Positions 15,146 through 21,291 of a stretch of DNA of 21,291 bases are shown here, in pieces (within the stretch, counting starts at the first letter, position 1; each line of letters begins with the position of its first letter). Made by a program: the position numbers and the translations under genes. The notes beneath the pieces were generated by a model. The model had not been told where the DNA came from. It saw only the letters and a program-made list of their open reading frames with translations, and searched no databases. The DNA lies in NCBI GenBank assembly GCA_019237595.1, contig JAFAGU010000002.1:1-21291 (forward strand), read 5' to 3'. The stretch is from Betaproteobacteria bacterium (GTDB lineage: Bacteria > Pseudomonadota > Gammaproteobacteria > Burkholderiales > SG8-39).

Positions 15146-15842
15146 GATCCTGCTTGCCATCAAGAATCTCAACGCGTGGTACGGCGAATCCCACATCCTG
15201 CACGGGATGGACTTCGAGGTGCGCGAAGGCGAGGTCGTCACGCTCCTTGGCCGCAACGGAGCCGGCAAGACGACCACGCTCAAGTCGATCATGGGGATGG
15301 TGGGAAAGCGCCAGGGCTCGGTTCTCTTTCGCAATAGAGAATTAATTCATTTGGCGTCGAACCGCATCGCCCGGCAGGGCATCGCGTTCTGCCCGGAGGA
15401 GCGTGGCATCTTCGCGAGCCTCGACGTGGAGGAGAACCTGCTCCTGCCGCCGCAGGTCGCCGCGGGCGGCCTCGGCCTCGAGCAGATCTACGAGCTTTTC
15501 CCCAACCTCAAGGAGCGCCTGCGCAGCCAGGGGACCAAGCTCTCCGGCGGCGAGCAGCAGATGCTCGCGATCGGCCGCATCCTGCGCACCGGCGCGCAGC
15601 TCCTGCTCCTCGACGAGCCGACCGAGGGCCTCGCGCCCGTGATCGTGCAGCAGATCGGCCGCACGATCGAGCGGCTGAAGAAGGAGGGCTTCACGATCCT
15701 CCTCGTCGAGCAGAATTTCCGGTTCGCCCAGAAGCTCGCCGACCGCCACTACATCGTCGAGCACGGCCGAGTCGTCGAGATGGTGCCGGGGGCCGCGCTC
15801 GAGGCGAACATGCACCGGGTTCACGAGTACTTAGGCGTTTAA
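15138..15842 (+). CDS. livF: Liv-type ABC transporter ATPase LivF
   Basis: This is the second ATPase of the importer, pairing with LivG beneath the LivH/LivM permeases. The 234-residue product has Walker A GRNGAGKT (38-45), the LivF hallmark FCPEERGIFASLDVEENLLL, signature LSGGEQQ (135-141), Walker B LLLLDEPTEGLAP and LVEQNFRFA with Gln in place of the switch His, as usual for LivF. The ATG at 15138 overlaps the end of livG. An A/T-rich run of rare codons at 15331-15357 (AAT AGA GAA TTA ATT CAT TTG) contrasts with the rest of the gene and contains a 10-bp perfect palindrome. Confidence 0.95.
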   Translation: MGEILLAIKNLNAWYGESHILHGMDFEVREGEVVTLLGRNGAGKTTTLKSIMGMVGKRQGSVLFRNRELIHLASNRIARQGIAFCPEERGIFASLDVEENLLLPPQVAAGGLGLEQIYELFPNLKERLRSQGTKLSGGEQQMLAIGRILRTGAQLLLLDEPTEGLAPVIVQQIGRTIERLKKEGFTILLVEQNFRFAQKLADRHYIVEHGRVVEMVPGAALEANMHRVHEYLGV

Positions 15843-15846
15843 TCCC

Positions 15847-15854
15847 AGGAGGAA
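15847..15854 (+). promoter_or_regulatory. Strong ribosome binding site of the periplasmic binding protein gene
   Basis: AGGAGGAA lies two bases before the ATG at 15857, with the AGGAGG core itself four bases from it. It is the best Shine-Dalgarno match in the window and fits the need to make far more binding protein than membrane components from one message. Confidence 0.7.
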
Positions 15855-15856
15855 CG

Positions 15857-17068
15857 ATGTCCCAGCTCAAGAAGCTTGCAGCAGCAGTCGCCGTGGCGCT
15901 CGCCGCGGGCAGCGCCCAGGCCCAGGTCTCGGGCGGCGTGGTCAAGATCGGCGTCCTGAACGACATGTCGAGCCTGTACGCCGACATCGGCGGCCCGGGC
16001 TCGGTGGTCGCGGCGAAGATGGCGGTCGAGGACTTCCAGAAGAGCTCGAAGGCCGGGCTCAAGGTCGAGGTGGTCTCGGCCGACCACCAGAACAAGCCCG
16101 ACGTCGGATCGCAGATCGCCCGCCAGTGGTACGACACCGACGGCGTGGACGTGATCGTCGACGTGCCGACTTCCTCCGTGGCGCTCGCCGTGAGCCAGGT
16201 GACTCGCGAGAAGGGCAAGGCGCTCCTGAACACCGGCGCGGCGACTTCCGACCTGACCGGCAAGGCCTGCTCGCCGAATACGATCCACTGGCTCTACGAC
16301 ACGTGGATGCTCGCGAACGGCACCGGCAGCGCGATCGTGAAGACTGGCGGCGACACGTGGTTCTTCCTGACGGCGGACTACGCCTTCGGTCACGCGCTCG
16401 AGCGCGACACCGAGGCGGTCGTGATCAAGAACGGCGGCAAGGTGCTCGGCAAGGTGCGCCATCCGCTGAACGCGCAGGATTTCTCGTCGTTCCTGCTCCA
16501 GGCGCAGGCGTCCAAGGCGAAGGTAATCGGCCTCGCGAACGCCGGCGGCGACACGATCAACTCCATCAAGCAGGCGGCGGAGTTCGGCATCGTGCGCGGC
16601 GGTCAAAGCCTCGCCGGGCTGCTCGTGTTCCTCTCCGACGTGCATGGCCTCGGTTTGGAGAAGGCGCAGGGCCTGATCTTCACCGAGACCTGGTACTGGG
16701 ACATGAACGATGCGAGCCGCGCCTGGACCAAGCGCTTCATCGCGCAGACGAACGGCAAGTACCCGACCATGGACCAGGCCGGCGTGTACTCGGCAGTGCT
16801 GAACTACCTCAAGGCTGTCGAAGGCGCGAAGACCGACGACGGCACCAAGGTGGTCGAGCAGCTGAAGAAGACCGGCGCCGACGATCCGCTCTTCGGCAAG
16901 GGTCCGATCCGCGAGGACGGGCGGAAGATCCACAACGCCTATCTCTTCGAGGTCAAGAAGCCCTCGGAGTCCAAGGGCCCGTACGACTACTACAAGCTGC
17001 GCGCCACCATCCCGGCGGACCAGGCGTTCCGGCCGCTGAAGGAAGGCGGCTGCCCGCTCGTCAAGTAG
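15857..17068 (+). CDS. Liv-type ABC transporter periplasmic substrate-binding protein
   Basis: This is the soluble receptor of the LivGFHM importer (Peripla_BP_6 fold). The Sec signal MSQLKKLAAAVAVALAAGSA ends with a probable cleavage after AQA (about residue 22). The mature part starts VKIGVLNDMSSLYADIGGPG, followed by VEVVSADHQNKPDVGSQIAR, VDVIVDVPTSSVALAV and FFLTADYAFGHALERDT. The 403-residue length is normal. The sequence resembles binding proteins annotated beside CoA-ligase and catabolic genes more than the amino acid receptors LivJ/LivK, so an organic-acid ligand is likely; the exact ligand cannot be read from sequence. The operon order, with the receptor between livF and livH, and the strong ribosome site support co-expression. 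Confidence 0.92.
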   Translation: MSQLKKLAAAVAVALAAGSAQAQVSGGVVKIGVLNDMSSLYADIGGPGSVVAAKMAVEDFQKSSKAGLKVEVVSADHQNKPDVGSQIARQWYDTDGVDVIVDVPTSSVALAVSQVTREKGKALLNTGAATSDLTGKACSPNTIHWLYDTWMLANGTGSAIVKTGGDTWFFLTADYAFGHALERDTEAVVIKNGGKVLGKVRHPLNAQDFSSFLLQAQASKAKVIGLANAGGDTINSIKQAAEFGIVRGGQSLAGLLVFLSDVHGLGLEKAQGLIFTETWYWDMNDASRAWTKRFIAQTNGKYPTMDQAGVYSAVLNYLKAVEGAKTDDGTKVVEQLKKTGADDPLFGKGPIREDGRKIHNAYLFEVKKPSESKGPYDYYKLRATIPADQAFRPLKEGGCPLVK

Positions 17069-17086
17069 ATCGGGGGAGGGCAGGGC

Positions 17087-17971
17087 GTGGAGATCTTCGG
17101 CGTGCCGACGCAGGCGCTTTTCGGCCAGCTGCTGATCGGCCTCATCAACGGGTCTTTCTACGCCCTGCTTTCGCTCGGGCTGGCCGTGATCTTCGGCCTG
17201 CTCAACATCATCAACTTCACTCATGGCGCCCAGTACATGCTGGGCGCCTTCTGCGCCTACCTGCTGCTCGAGAAGCTCGGGCTCGGATACTGGTGGGCGC
17301 TCGTCATCGCCCCCGTGCTCGTCGGCGCGCTCGGCATCATCATCGAGCGAACGATGCTGAAGCAGCTCTACAAGCTCGACCACCTGTACGGCTTGCTGCT
17401 TACCTTCGGCCTAGCGCTCGTCATCCAGGGCGTCTTCCGCAACCAGTACGGCTCCTCGGGGCAGCCCTATGCGATTCCGCCGGCGCTTGCGGGAGGCCAC
17501 AACCTGGGCTTCATGTTCCTGCCGACCTACCGGGCCTGGGTCATCGTGGCGTCGGTCGTGATCTGCTTCGGGACGTGGTTCCTCATCGAGAGGACGAAGC
17601 TCGGCTCCTACCTCCGGGCGGCGACCGAGAACCCGGAGCTCGTCCAGGCCTTCGGGATCAACGTGCCGCGGATGATCACGCTCACCTACGGTTTCGGCGT
17701 GGCGCTCGCCGCGCTTGCGGGCGTCATGGCCGGGCCGATCTACCAGGTGAGCCCGCAGATGGGCGCGGACCTCATCATCGTCGTGTTCGCGGTCGTCGTC
17801 ATCGGTGGCATGGGCTCGATCATGGGCTCGATCCTCACCGGCTTCGGCCTGGGCGTGCTCGAAGGCCTCACCAAGGTGTTCTACCCCGAGGCGTCGAACA
17901 CGGTCATCTTCATCGTCATGGCCCTCGTGCTGCTCGTGAAGCCGGCCGGGCTCTTCGGCACGCAGAAATGA
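17087..17971 (+). CDS. livH: Liv-type ABC transporter permease LivH
   Basis: This inner-membrane permease of the Liv-type importer has 294 residues and about eight hydrophobic helices. Family marks are LIGLINGSFYALLSLGLAVI, GLLNIINFTHGAQYMLGAF, RAATENPELVQAFGINVPRM (the ATPase-docking loop) and IGGMGSIMGSILTGFGLGVL. The GTG start at 17087 is preceded by a purine-rich GGGGGAGGG (17072-17080), which fixes the start. The gene lies 18 nt after the binding protein and overlaps livM by four bases (ATGA). Confidence 0.95.
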   Translation: MEIFGVPTQALFGQLLIGLINGSFYALLSLGLAVIFGLLNIINFTHGAQYMLGAFCAYLLLEKLGLGYWWALVIAPVLVGALGIIIERTMLKQLYKLDHLYGLLLTFGLALVIQGVFRNQYGSSGQPYAIPPALAGGHNLGFMFLPTYRAWVIVASVVICFGTWFLIERTKLGSYLRAATENPELVQAFGINVPRMITLTYGFGVALAALAGVMAGPIYQVSPQMGADLIIVVFAVVVIGGMGSIMGSILTGFGLGVLEGLTKVFYPEASNTVIFIVMALVLLVKPAGLFGTQK

Positions 17972-18900
17972 CCCAGTCGAAGACCCACGAGCGCGTCGCC
18001 TTCGGGGTCATGGTGGCTTTTTTTGTCCTCGCGCCGCTCGTCGTGTACCCGGTGTTCCTGATGAAGGTGATGTGCTTCGCGCTCTTCGCCTGCGCATTCA
18101 ACCTGCTCATCGGCTATGGCGGCTTGCTCTCCTTCGGGCATGCCATGTTCCTCGGCACCGCCGGCTATGCCGCGGCGCACTCGGCCAAGGTGTGGGGCTT
18201 CTCGCCCGAAGTGGCCATCGTCTTCGGCACCGCCTGCGCATGCGCGCTCGGCGGCATCGCCGGCGTGCTCGCGATCCGCAGGCAGGGCATCTATTTCGCG
18301 ATGATCACGCTTGCGCTCGCGCAGATGATCTTCTTCTATTACCTCCAGGCGCCCTTTACGGGCGGGGAGGACGGCATCCAGGCGGTTCCCCGCGGGCGCC
18401 TGCTCGGCCTCCTGGACTTGTCGAACATCTGGGCGATGTACGCCGTGGTGCTGGTCGTCTTCCTCGCCGGCTTCCTCTTCATCTACCGGGCCATCCATTC
18501 GCCCTTCGGCCAGGTGCTGAAGTCCATCCGGGAAAACGAGCCGCGGGCCGTCTCCCTCGGCTACGACACCACGCGGTACAAGCTCCTCGCGTTCATCCTG
18601 TCCGCAACGCTCGCCGGCCTTGCCGGGGCGACGAAAGCGATCGTGTTCCAGCTCGCCTCTCTCACGGACGTCCACTGGTCGATGTCCGGCGAGGTGGTGC
18701 TCATGACGCTCCTCGGCGGCCTCGGGACGATCTTCGGTCCTGTCGTTGGAGCGCTCGTGGTCGTGTCGCTGGAAAACTACCTCGCCCAGCTCGGGGCCTG
18801 GGTGACGGTGGTTCAGGGAGGCATCTTCGTGCTCTGCGTGCTCACCTTCCGCCGGGGCATCGTGGGAGAGCTCGGCCGCCTCATCCGCCGGCCGTTGTAA
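17968..18900 (+). CDS. livM: Liv-type ABC transporter permease LivM
   Basis: This is the partner permease of LivH. The 310-residue product has the family marks FNLLIGYGGLLSFGHAMFLG, RRQGIYFAMITLALAQMIFF, SIRENEPRAVSLGYDTTRYK (the docking loop) and LLGGLGTIFGPVVGALVVVS. The start ATG at 17968 overlaps the livH stop (ATGA); longer upstream extensions of this frame run through livH and the binding protein gene and are rejected. A run of seven T at 18018-18024 lies in frame in the first helix. It is the last gene of the operon; the region after it carries only weak hairpins. Confidence 0.94.
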   Translation: MTQSKTHERVAFGVMVAFFVLAPLVVYPVFLMKVMCFALFACAFNLLIGYGGLLSFGHAMFLGTAGYAAAHSAKVWGFSPEVAIVFGTACACALGGIAGVLAIRRQGIYFAMITLALAQMIFFYYLQAPFTGGEDGIQAVPRGRLLGLLDLSNIWAMYAVVLVVFLAGFLFIYRAIHSPFGQVLKSIRENEPRAVSLGYDTTRYKLLAFILSATLAGLAGATKAIVFQLASLTDVHWSMSGEVVLMTLLGGLGTIFGPVVGALVVVSLENYLAQLGAWVTVVQGGIFVLCVLTFRRGIVGELGRLIRRPL

Positions 18901-18998
18901 GAACCTCCAAAGCCGCCTGCTGCATCGCAGCGAGGCCGGGGAAATCCCCCACCAGGATTTACGAAGTTTGTGCCGGTGGGAACTATCCTCGGGCGTCC

Positions 18999-19027
18999 TT
19001 GGTTTTATCGCGGCGTCTAGGTATAGT
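18999..19027 (+). promoter_or_regulatory. Probable sigma70-type promoter for pilGHI
   Basis: TTGGTT (18999-19004) and TATAGT (19022-19027) are separated by the ideal 17 bp. The -10 matches consensus at five of six positions and the -35 at the key TTG. Transcription would start near 19034, giving a leader of about 140 nt before the pilG GTG. Confidence 0.5.
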
Positions 19028-19066
19028 TCCACTTGAAATACTTGCACTAAGGGTCAGACAACAAAA

Positions 19067-19109
19067 GCTTTCTCGAAGTCTTCGCCTTATTCCCGGGTTT
19101 CGAGAAGGC
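19067..19109 (+). other. Long leader hairpin upstream of pilG
   Basis: Bases 19067-19077 (GCTTTCTCGAA) pair with 19099-19109 (TTCGAGAAGGC) over 11 positions with one G-U pair. The loop can close one pair further. The right arm also belongs to a competing hairpin, CGCCTT (19083-19088) with AAGGCG (19105-19110), and to GCGCG (19108-19112) with CGCGC (19121-19125). No U tract follows, so it is not a simple terminator. It lies within the predicted pilG leader. Confidence 0.45.
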
Positions 19110-19173
19110 GCGCAAGAGCCCGCGCATCGCAGGAACCTGAGCGCAGCGACTTGGCGAGAGGAGAGCGATCGCA

Positions 19174-19575
19174 GTGAGCGATGCAGCCGCGGAGCGGATC
19201 AAGATCCTCGTGATCGACGACAGCAACACCATCCGGCGCAGCGCCGAGATGTTCCTGCGCCAGGCCGGCTACGAGGTCATCCTGGCCGAGGACGGCTTCG
19301 ACGCGCTCGCGAAGATCTCCGACCACGAGCCGCAGGTGATCTTCGTCGACATCATGATGCCGCGCCTTGACGGCTACCAGACCTGCGCGCTGATCAAGCA
19401 GAACCCGATGCTCAAGACGACGCCGGTGATCATGCTTTCGAGCAAGGACGGCGTCTTCGATCGCGCGCGCGGCCGGCTCGCAGGCTCCGACCGCTACCTC
19501 ACCAAGCCCTTCACCAAGGAGGCGCTCCTCGACGCCGTCAGGCAGCACGTGCGTCCGGGCGCGGCTCCCTCCTAA
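19174..19575 (+). CDS. pilG: Twitching motility response regulator PilG
   Basis: PilG is a single-domain CheY-like regulator of the Pil-Chp system that controls type IV pilus extension and twitching. The 133-residue protein has the acidic pocket at Asp15-Asp16 (VIDDSNTIRR), phosphoacceptor Asp59 (FVDIMMPRLDGYQTCALIK), Ser89 (MLSSKDG) and Lys111 (LTKPF). The string FVDIMMPRLDGYQTCALIK plus PVIMLSSKDG is characteristic of PilG rather than CheY. There is no output domain. The GTG start at 19174 follows GAGAGGAGAG; a nearby ATG is out of frame. It heads pilG-pilH-pilI. In many relatives a rubredoxin gene lies just upstream, which is absent here. Confidence 0.94.
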   Translation: MSDAAAERIKILVIDDSNTIRRSAEMFLRQAGYEVILAEDGFDALAKISDHEPQVIFVDIMMPRLDGYQTCALIKQNPMLKTTPVIMLSSKDGVFDRARGRLAGSDRYLTKPFTKEALLDAVRQHVRPGAAPS

Positions 19576-19593
19576 CCAGCAGAGGTTCTCACC

Positions 19594-19959
19594 ATGGCCA
19601 TCAAGAACGTTCTCGTCGTCGACGACTCTCCCACCGACCGCCAGCACCTGACCGACATCCTCGCGAAGGGCGGCTACAGCGTTTCCACCGCCGCGAGTGC
19701 CGAAGAGGGCATGGCGAAGGCGAAGCAGACCAAGCCCGACCTCGTCGTCATGGACGTAGTGATGCCCGGGCAGAACGGCTACCAGGCGACGCGCGAGCTC
19801 TCGAAGGACGACGCGACGAAGAGCATCCCCGTGATCCTGTGCACGAGCAAGAGCCAGGAGACCGACAGGGTGTGGGGCATGCGCCAAGGCGCGCGCGACT
19901 ACGTGACCAAGCCCGTGAACGGCACGGAGCTCCTGAAGAAGATCTCGGCCCTCGGATAA
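19594..19959 (+). CDS. pilH: Twitching motility response regulator PilH
   Basis: PilH is the second single-domain regulator of the Pil-Chp system, opposing or tuning PilG output (known from Pseudomonas; inferred here). The 121 residues carry Asp10-Asp11 (VVDDSPTDRQHL), phosphoacceptor Asp54 (VVMDVVMPGQNGYQATREL), Thr84 (LCTSKSQETDRVWG) and Lys106 (YVTKPV). The combination MPGQNGYQATR and TDRVWGMRQGARDYVTKPV is typical of PilH. ATG 19594 is preceded by AGAGG at 8 nt spacing, 18 nt after pilG. Confidence 0.95.
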   Translation: MAIKNVLVVDDSPTDRQHLTDILAKGGYSVSTAASAEEGMAKAKQTKPDLVVMDVVMPGQNGYQATRELSKDDATKSIPVILCTSKSQETDRVWGMRQGARDYVTKPVNGTELLKKISALG

Positions 19960-19962
19960 GCG

Positions 19963-20469
19963 GTGGCGGAAAAGCTCTCCCTTCGCGATTACCAGCGCGA
20001 CCTCGCCGAGCGGCTGCGGGCCGCCGAGGCGACACGCGTGTCATCGCTGCTCGCCGTCCAGATCGGCGACGAAGGGTGGCTCGTCGACCTCACCGATGCG
20101 GGCGAGGTGATTCCCGTGCCGGCGCTCACGACGGTGCCGCTCACGAAGCCCTGGTTCAAGGGCATGGCGAACATCCGCGGCAACCTCTTCAGCGTGGTCG
20201 ATTTCCCGGCGTTCCTCGGCCGCGGCGCGGTGAATGTGAGCGAGCAGTCGAGGCTGCTCCTGATCGGCGAGCGCTTCCGCACCGCGGCTGCGCTGCTCGT
20301 CGATCGATCGCTCGGGCTGCGCAACCCCACGCAGCTCAAGCCCGTCGAGCGGGGCGCCGAAGGCGCGTGGCTCAAGGCGCAGTACACGGACGAGGAGGGC
20401 CGCTCCTGGAAGGAGCTCGACCTCGCGCAGCTCGTGCAGCAGCAGGAATTCCTTTCGGTGGGCGCATGA
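19963..20469 (+). CDS. pilI: CheW-like adaptor PilI
   Basis: PilI links the receptor PilJ to the histidine kinase ChpA/PilL in the Pil-Chp array. The 168-residue product starts with a helical stretch (LSLRDYQRDLAERLRAAEAT) and then a CheW fold: LLAVQIGDEGWLVDLTDAGE, PWFKGMANIRGNLFSVVDFP (the conserved W-x-G-x-x-N-x-R-G segment), and RTAAALLVDRSLGLRNP. The GTG start at 19963 is three bases after the pilH stop, so pilH and pilI are probably coupled. The next gene should be pilJ but is a periplasmic binding protein. Confidence 0.93.
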   Translation: MAEKLSLRDYQRDLAERLRAAEATRVSSLLAVQIGDEGWLVDLTDAGEVIPVPALTTVPLTKPWFKGMANIRGNLFSVVDFPAFLGRGAVNVSEQSRLLLIGERFRTAAALLVDRSLGLRNPTQLKPVERGAEGAWLKAQYTDEEGRSWKELDLAQLVQQQEFLSVGA

Positions 20470-20480
20470 TGGCGGCGCGA

Positions 20481-20486
20481 GGAGGG
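20481..20486 (+). promoter_or_regulatory. Ribosome binding site deciding the start of the second Liv-type binding protein
   Basis: GGAGGG sits four bases before ATG 20490. In-frame ATG codons at 20466 and 20469 overlap the pilI stop but would place this sequence inside the gene and add a stretch unlike a signal peptide (MAARGGR), so 20490 is preferred. Confidence 0.6.
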
Positions 20487-20489
20487 CGG

Positions 20490-21291
20490 ATGCGTTGCTT
20501 CCTGGAAAAGAACGTTGTTGTACTTGCGGCGCTTGCGGCCATGGTGGTCGCCGGGACGGTTCGCGCCGAGAACGGCGTCACGACAGACCGCATCGTCCTC
20601 GGCCAGTCGGTCGCCCTGAGCGGCCCGGCCGCCCAGCTCGGCATCCAGATGCGGAACGGTCTCAAGGCCTACTTCGACTTCGTGAACGAGCGGGGCGGCG
20701 TGAACGGACGGCGCATCGAGCTCGTCACGCTGGACGACGGCTATGAGCCCGGCCGCACCGTCCCGAACACCAAGAAGCTCATCAACGAGGATCGGGTGTT
20801 CGCCCTCATCGGATACGTCGGCACGCCCACGAGCGTGCCGGTGGTCCCGATCATCAGCGAGGCCAAGGTGCCTTTCATCGGCCCCTTCACCGGAGCCGAG
20901 GCGCTTCGCCAGCCGTTCAACCGCTACATTTTCCACGTACGCGCGAGCTATTACGACGAAACCGACAAGATCGTCGAGCAGGTGATCTCCACCGGCGGAA
21001 AGAAGGTGGCGGTGTTCTACCAGGACGATGCCTACGGGCAGGCGGGCCTGAAGGGCACCGAGCTCGCCATGACCAAGCGGGGCTTCAAGATCCACTCCCT
21101 CGGGACGGTCGAGCGCAACACTGTCAAGGTCGAGAACGCGGTGAAGACGATCAACGCCTCGCAGCCCGACGCCGTGGTCATGATCAGCGCCTATACGTCG
21201 TGCGCGGAGTTCATCCGCCAGATGCGCAAGGCGGGTAGTGCGGCGCAGTTCTACAACGTGTCCTTCGTCGGCAGCAAGGCGCTCGCGAGCG
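20490..21291 (+). CDS. Liv-type periplasmic substrate-binding protein, C-terminus cut by window edge
   Basis: This is a Peripla_BP_6 protein. The signal sequence MRCFLEKNVVVLAALAAMVV is followed by a probable cleavage after VRA (about residue 27). The mature start TTDRIVLGQSVALSGPAAQL, then FVNERGGVNGRRIELVTLDD, ALIGYVGTPTSVPVVPIISE, VAVFYQDDAYGQAGLKGTEL and NASQPDAVVMISAYTSCAEF are standard for the family. About 267 residues are present of a usual 380-400; no stop before the window end. It is a different subfamily from the binding protein at 15857-17068. It lies 20 nt after pilI on the same strand, in the place of pilJ, so it is probably in the same transcript. No permease is next to it in the window. 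Ligand unknown; it could serve transport or act as a ligand-presenting sensor. Confidence 0.9.
   Translation, partial: MRCFLEKNVVVLAALAAMVVAGTVRAENGVTTDRIVLGQSVALSGPAAQLGIQMRNGLKAYFDFVNERGGVNGRRIELVTLDDGYEPGRTVPNTKKLINEDRVFALIGYVGTPTSVPVVPIISEAKVPFIGPFTGAEALRQPFNRYIFHVRASYYDETDKIVEQVISTGGKKVAVFYQDDAYGQAGLKGTELAMTKRGFKIHSLGTVERNTVKVENAVKTINASQPDAVVMISAYTSCAEFIRQMRKAGSAAQFYNVSFVGSKALAS

Larger units (their letters stand above)
18901..19173. other. Intergenic region between livM and pilG, no gene
   Basis: No coding frame or tRNA was recognised in these 273 bp, which are less GC-rich than the flanks in the middle. Near livM are a short hairpin GCTGC-ATC-GCAGC (18919-18931) and GGGG-AAAT-CCCC (18938-18949), neither with a U tract, so a rho-independent terminator is not convincing. 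CCCACC (18948-18953) can alternatively pair with GGTGGG (18975-18980). A promoter and a leader hairpin for pilG are listed separately. Confidence 0.6.

Noticed and set aside
13703..15334. 543-codon open frame on the minus strand
   Set aside because: Mirror of the crotonase-like gene and livG; no motif and no ribosome site.
15839..17383. 514-codon open frame on the minus strand
   Set aside because: Mirror of the periplasmic binding protein gene and the start of livH; rejected for the same reasons.
16126..17967. Upstream extension of the livM frame
   Set aside because: It is an out-of-frame reading of the binding protein and livH genes; the ATGA overlap at 17968 gives the normal LivM N-terminus.
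18018..18024. Run of seven T in livM as a phase-variation or slippage site
   Set aside because: A single run of seven in a housekeeping-type permease is within chance, and the frame is intact on both sides.
18919..18949. Rho-independent terminator after livM
   Set aside because: The two short stems are GC-rich but have no following T run, so the evidence does not reach a terminator call.
19030..19055. Sigma54 promoter upstream of pilG
   Set aside because: A TTGCAC-like element is present, but the GG/GC pair with correct spacing is missing.
1..21291. Search for CRISPR arrays, tRNA/rRNA genes, insertion sequences, toxin-antitoxin or phage genes
   Set aside because: No repeat arrays, cloverleaf sequences, transposase motifs or short paired toxin-antitoxin frames were seen in the reading; nearly all the sequence is explained by conserved genes.

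Overview
The window is a gene-dense, high-GC stretch (about two thirds G+C by eye) of a Gram-negative chromosome, most likely a betaproteobacterium. The reasons are the mltD-gloB-yafS-like-rnhA-dnaQ block, which is conserved in beta- and gammaproteobacteria; type IV pilus chemosensory genes pilG-pilH-pilI; Liv-type ABC transport with an acyl-CoA ligase; lipoprotein signals; and frequent GTG/TTG starts. I see no rRNA, tRNA, insertion sequence, phage gene, CRISPR array or plasmid function.

Region 1 (1-7714): the 5' part of fabI (minus strand) diverges, across only 21 bp, from a tightly overlapping five-gene operon on the plus strand. The operon encodes a peptide/oligopeptide-type ABC importer: a family-5 substrate-binding lipoprotein with an extra C-terminal membrane anchor, an OppB-type permease, an enlarged OppC-type permease and a fused two-domain ATPase. 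The fifth gene, a soluble class III adenylyl cyclase fused to an FHA domain, is translationally coupled to the ATPase. The transporter plus cyclase-FHA cassette is the most unusual assembly here.

Region 2 (7745-11917): mltD and gloB read leftward; a YafS-like methyltransferase, rnhA and dnaQ read rightward. This is the E. coli neighbourhood with one change: rnhA and dnaQ are co-directional and overlap instead of diverging.

Region 3 (11925-18900): a probable single transcription unit of an acyl-CoA synthetase, a crotonase-fold protein lacking both catalytic glutamates, and a complete Liv-type importer in the order livG, livF, periplasmic binding protein, livH, livM. It looks like an uptake-and-CoA-activation module for an unidentified organic acid.

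Region 4 (18901-21291): a 273-bp intergenic region with a sigma70-like promoter and a strong leader hairpin precedes pilG, pilH and pilI. The expected pilJ receptor gene does not follow. Instead there is a second Liv-type periplasmic binding protein, cut by the window end, which suggests a link between ligand binding and twitching/chemosensory signalling. Both divergent gene pairs share a near-palindromic TATA-like -10 element.
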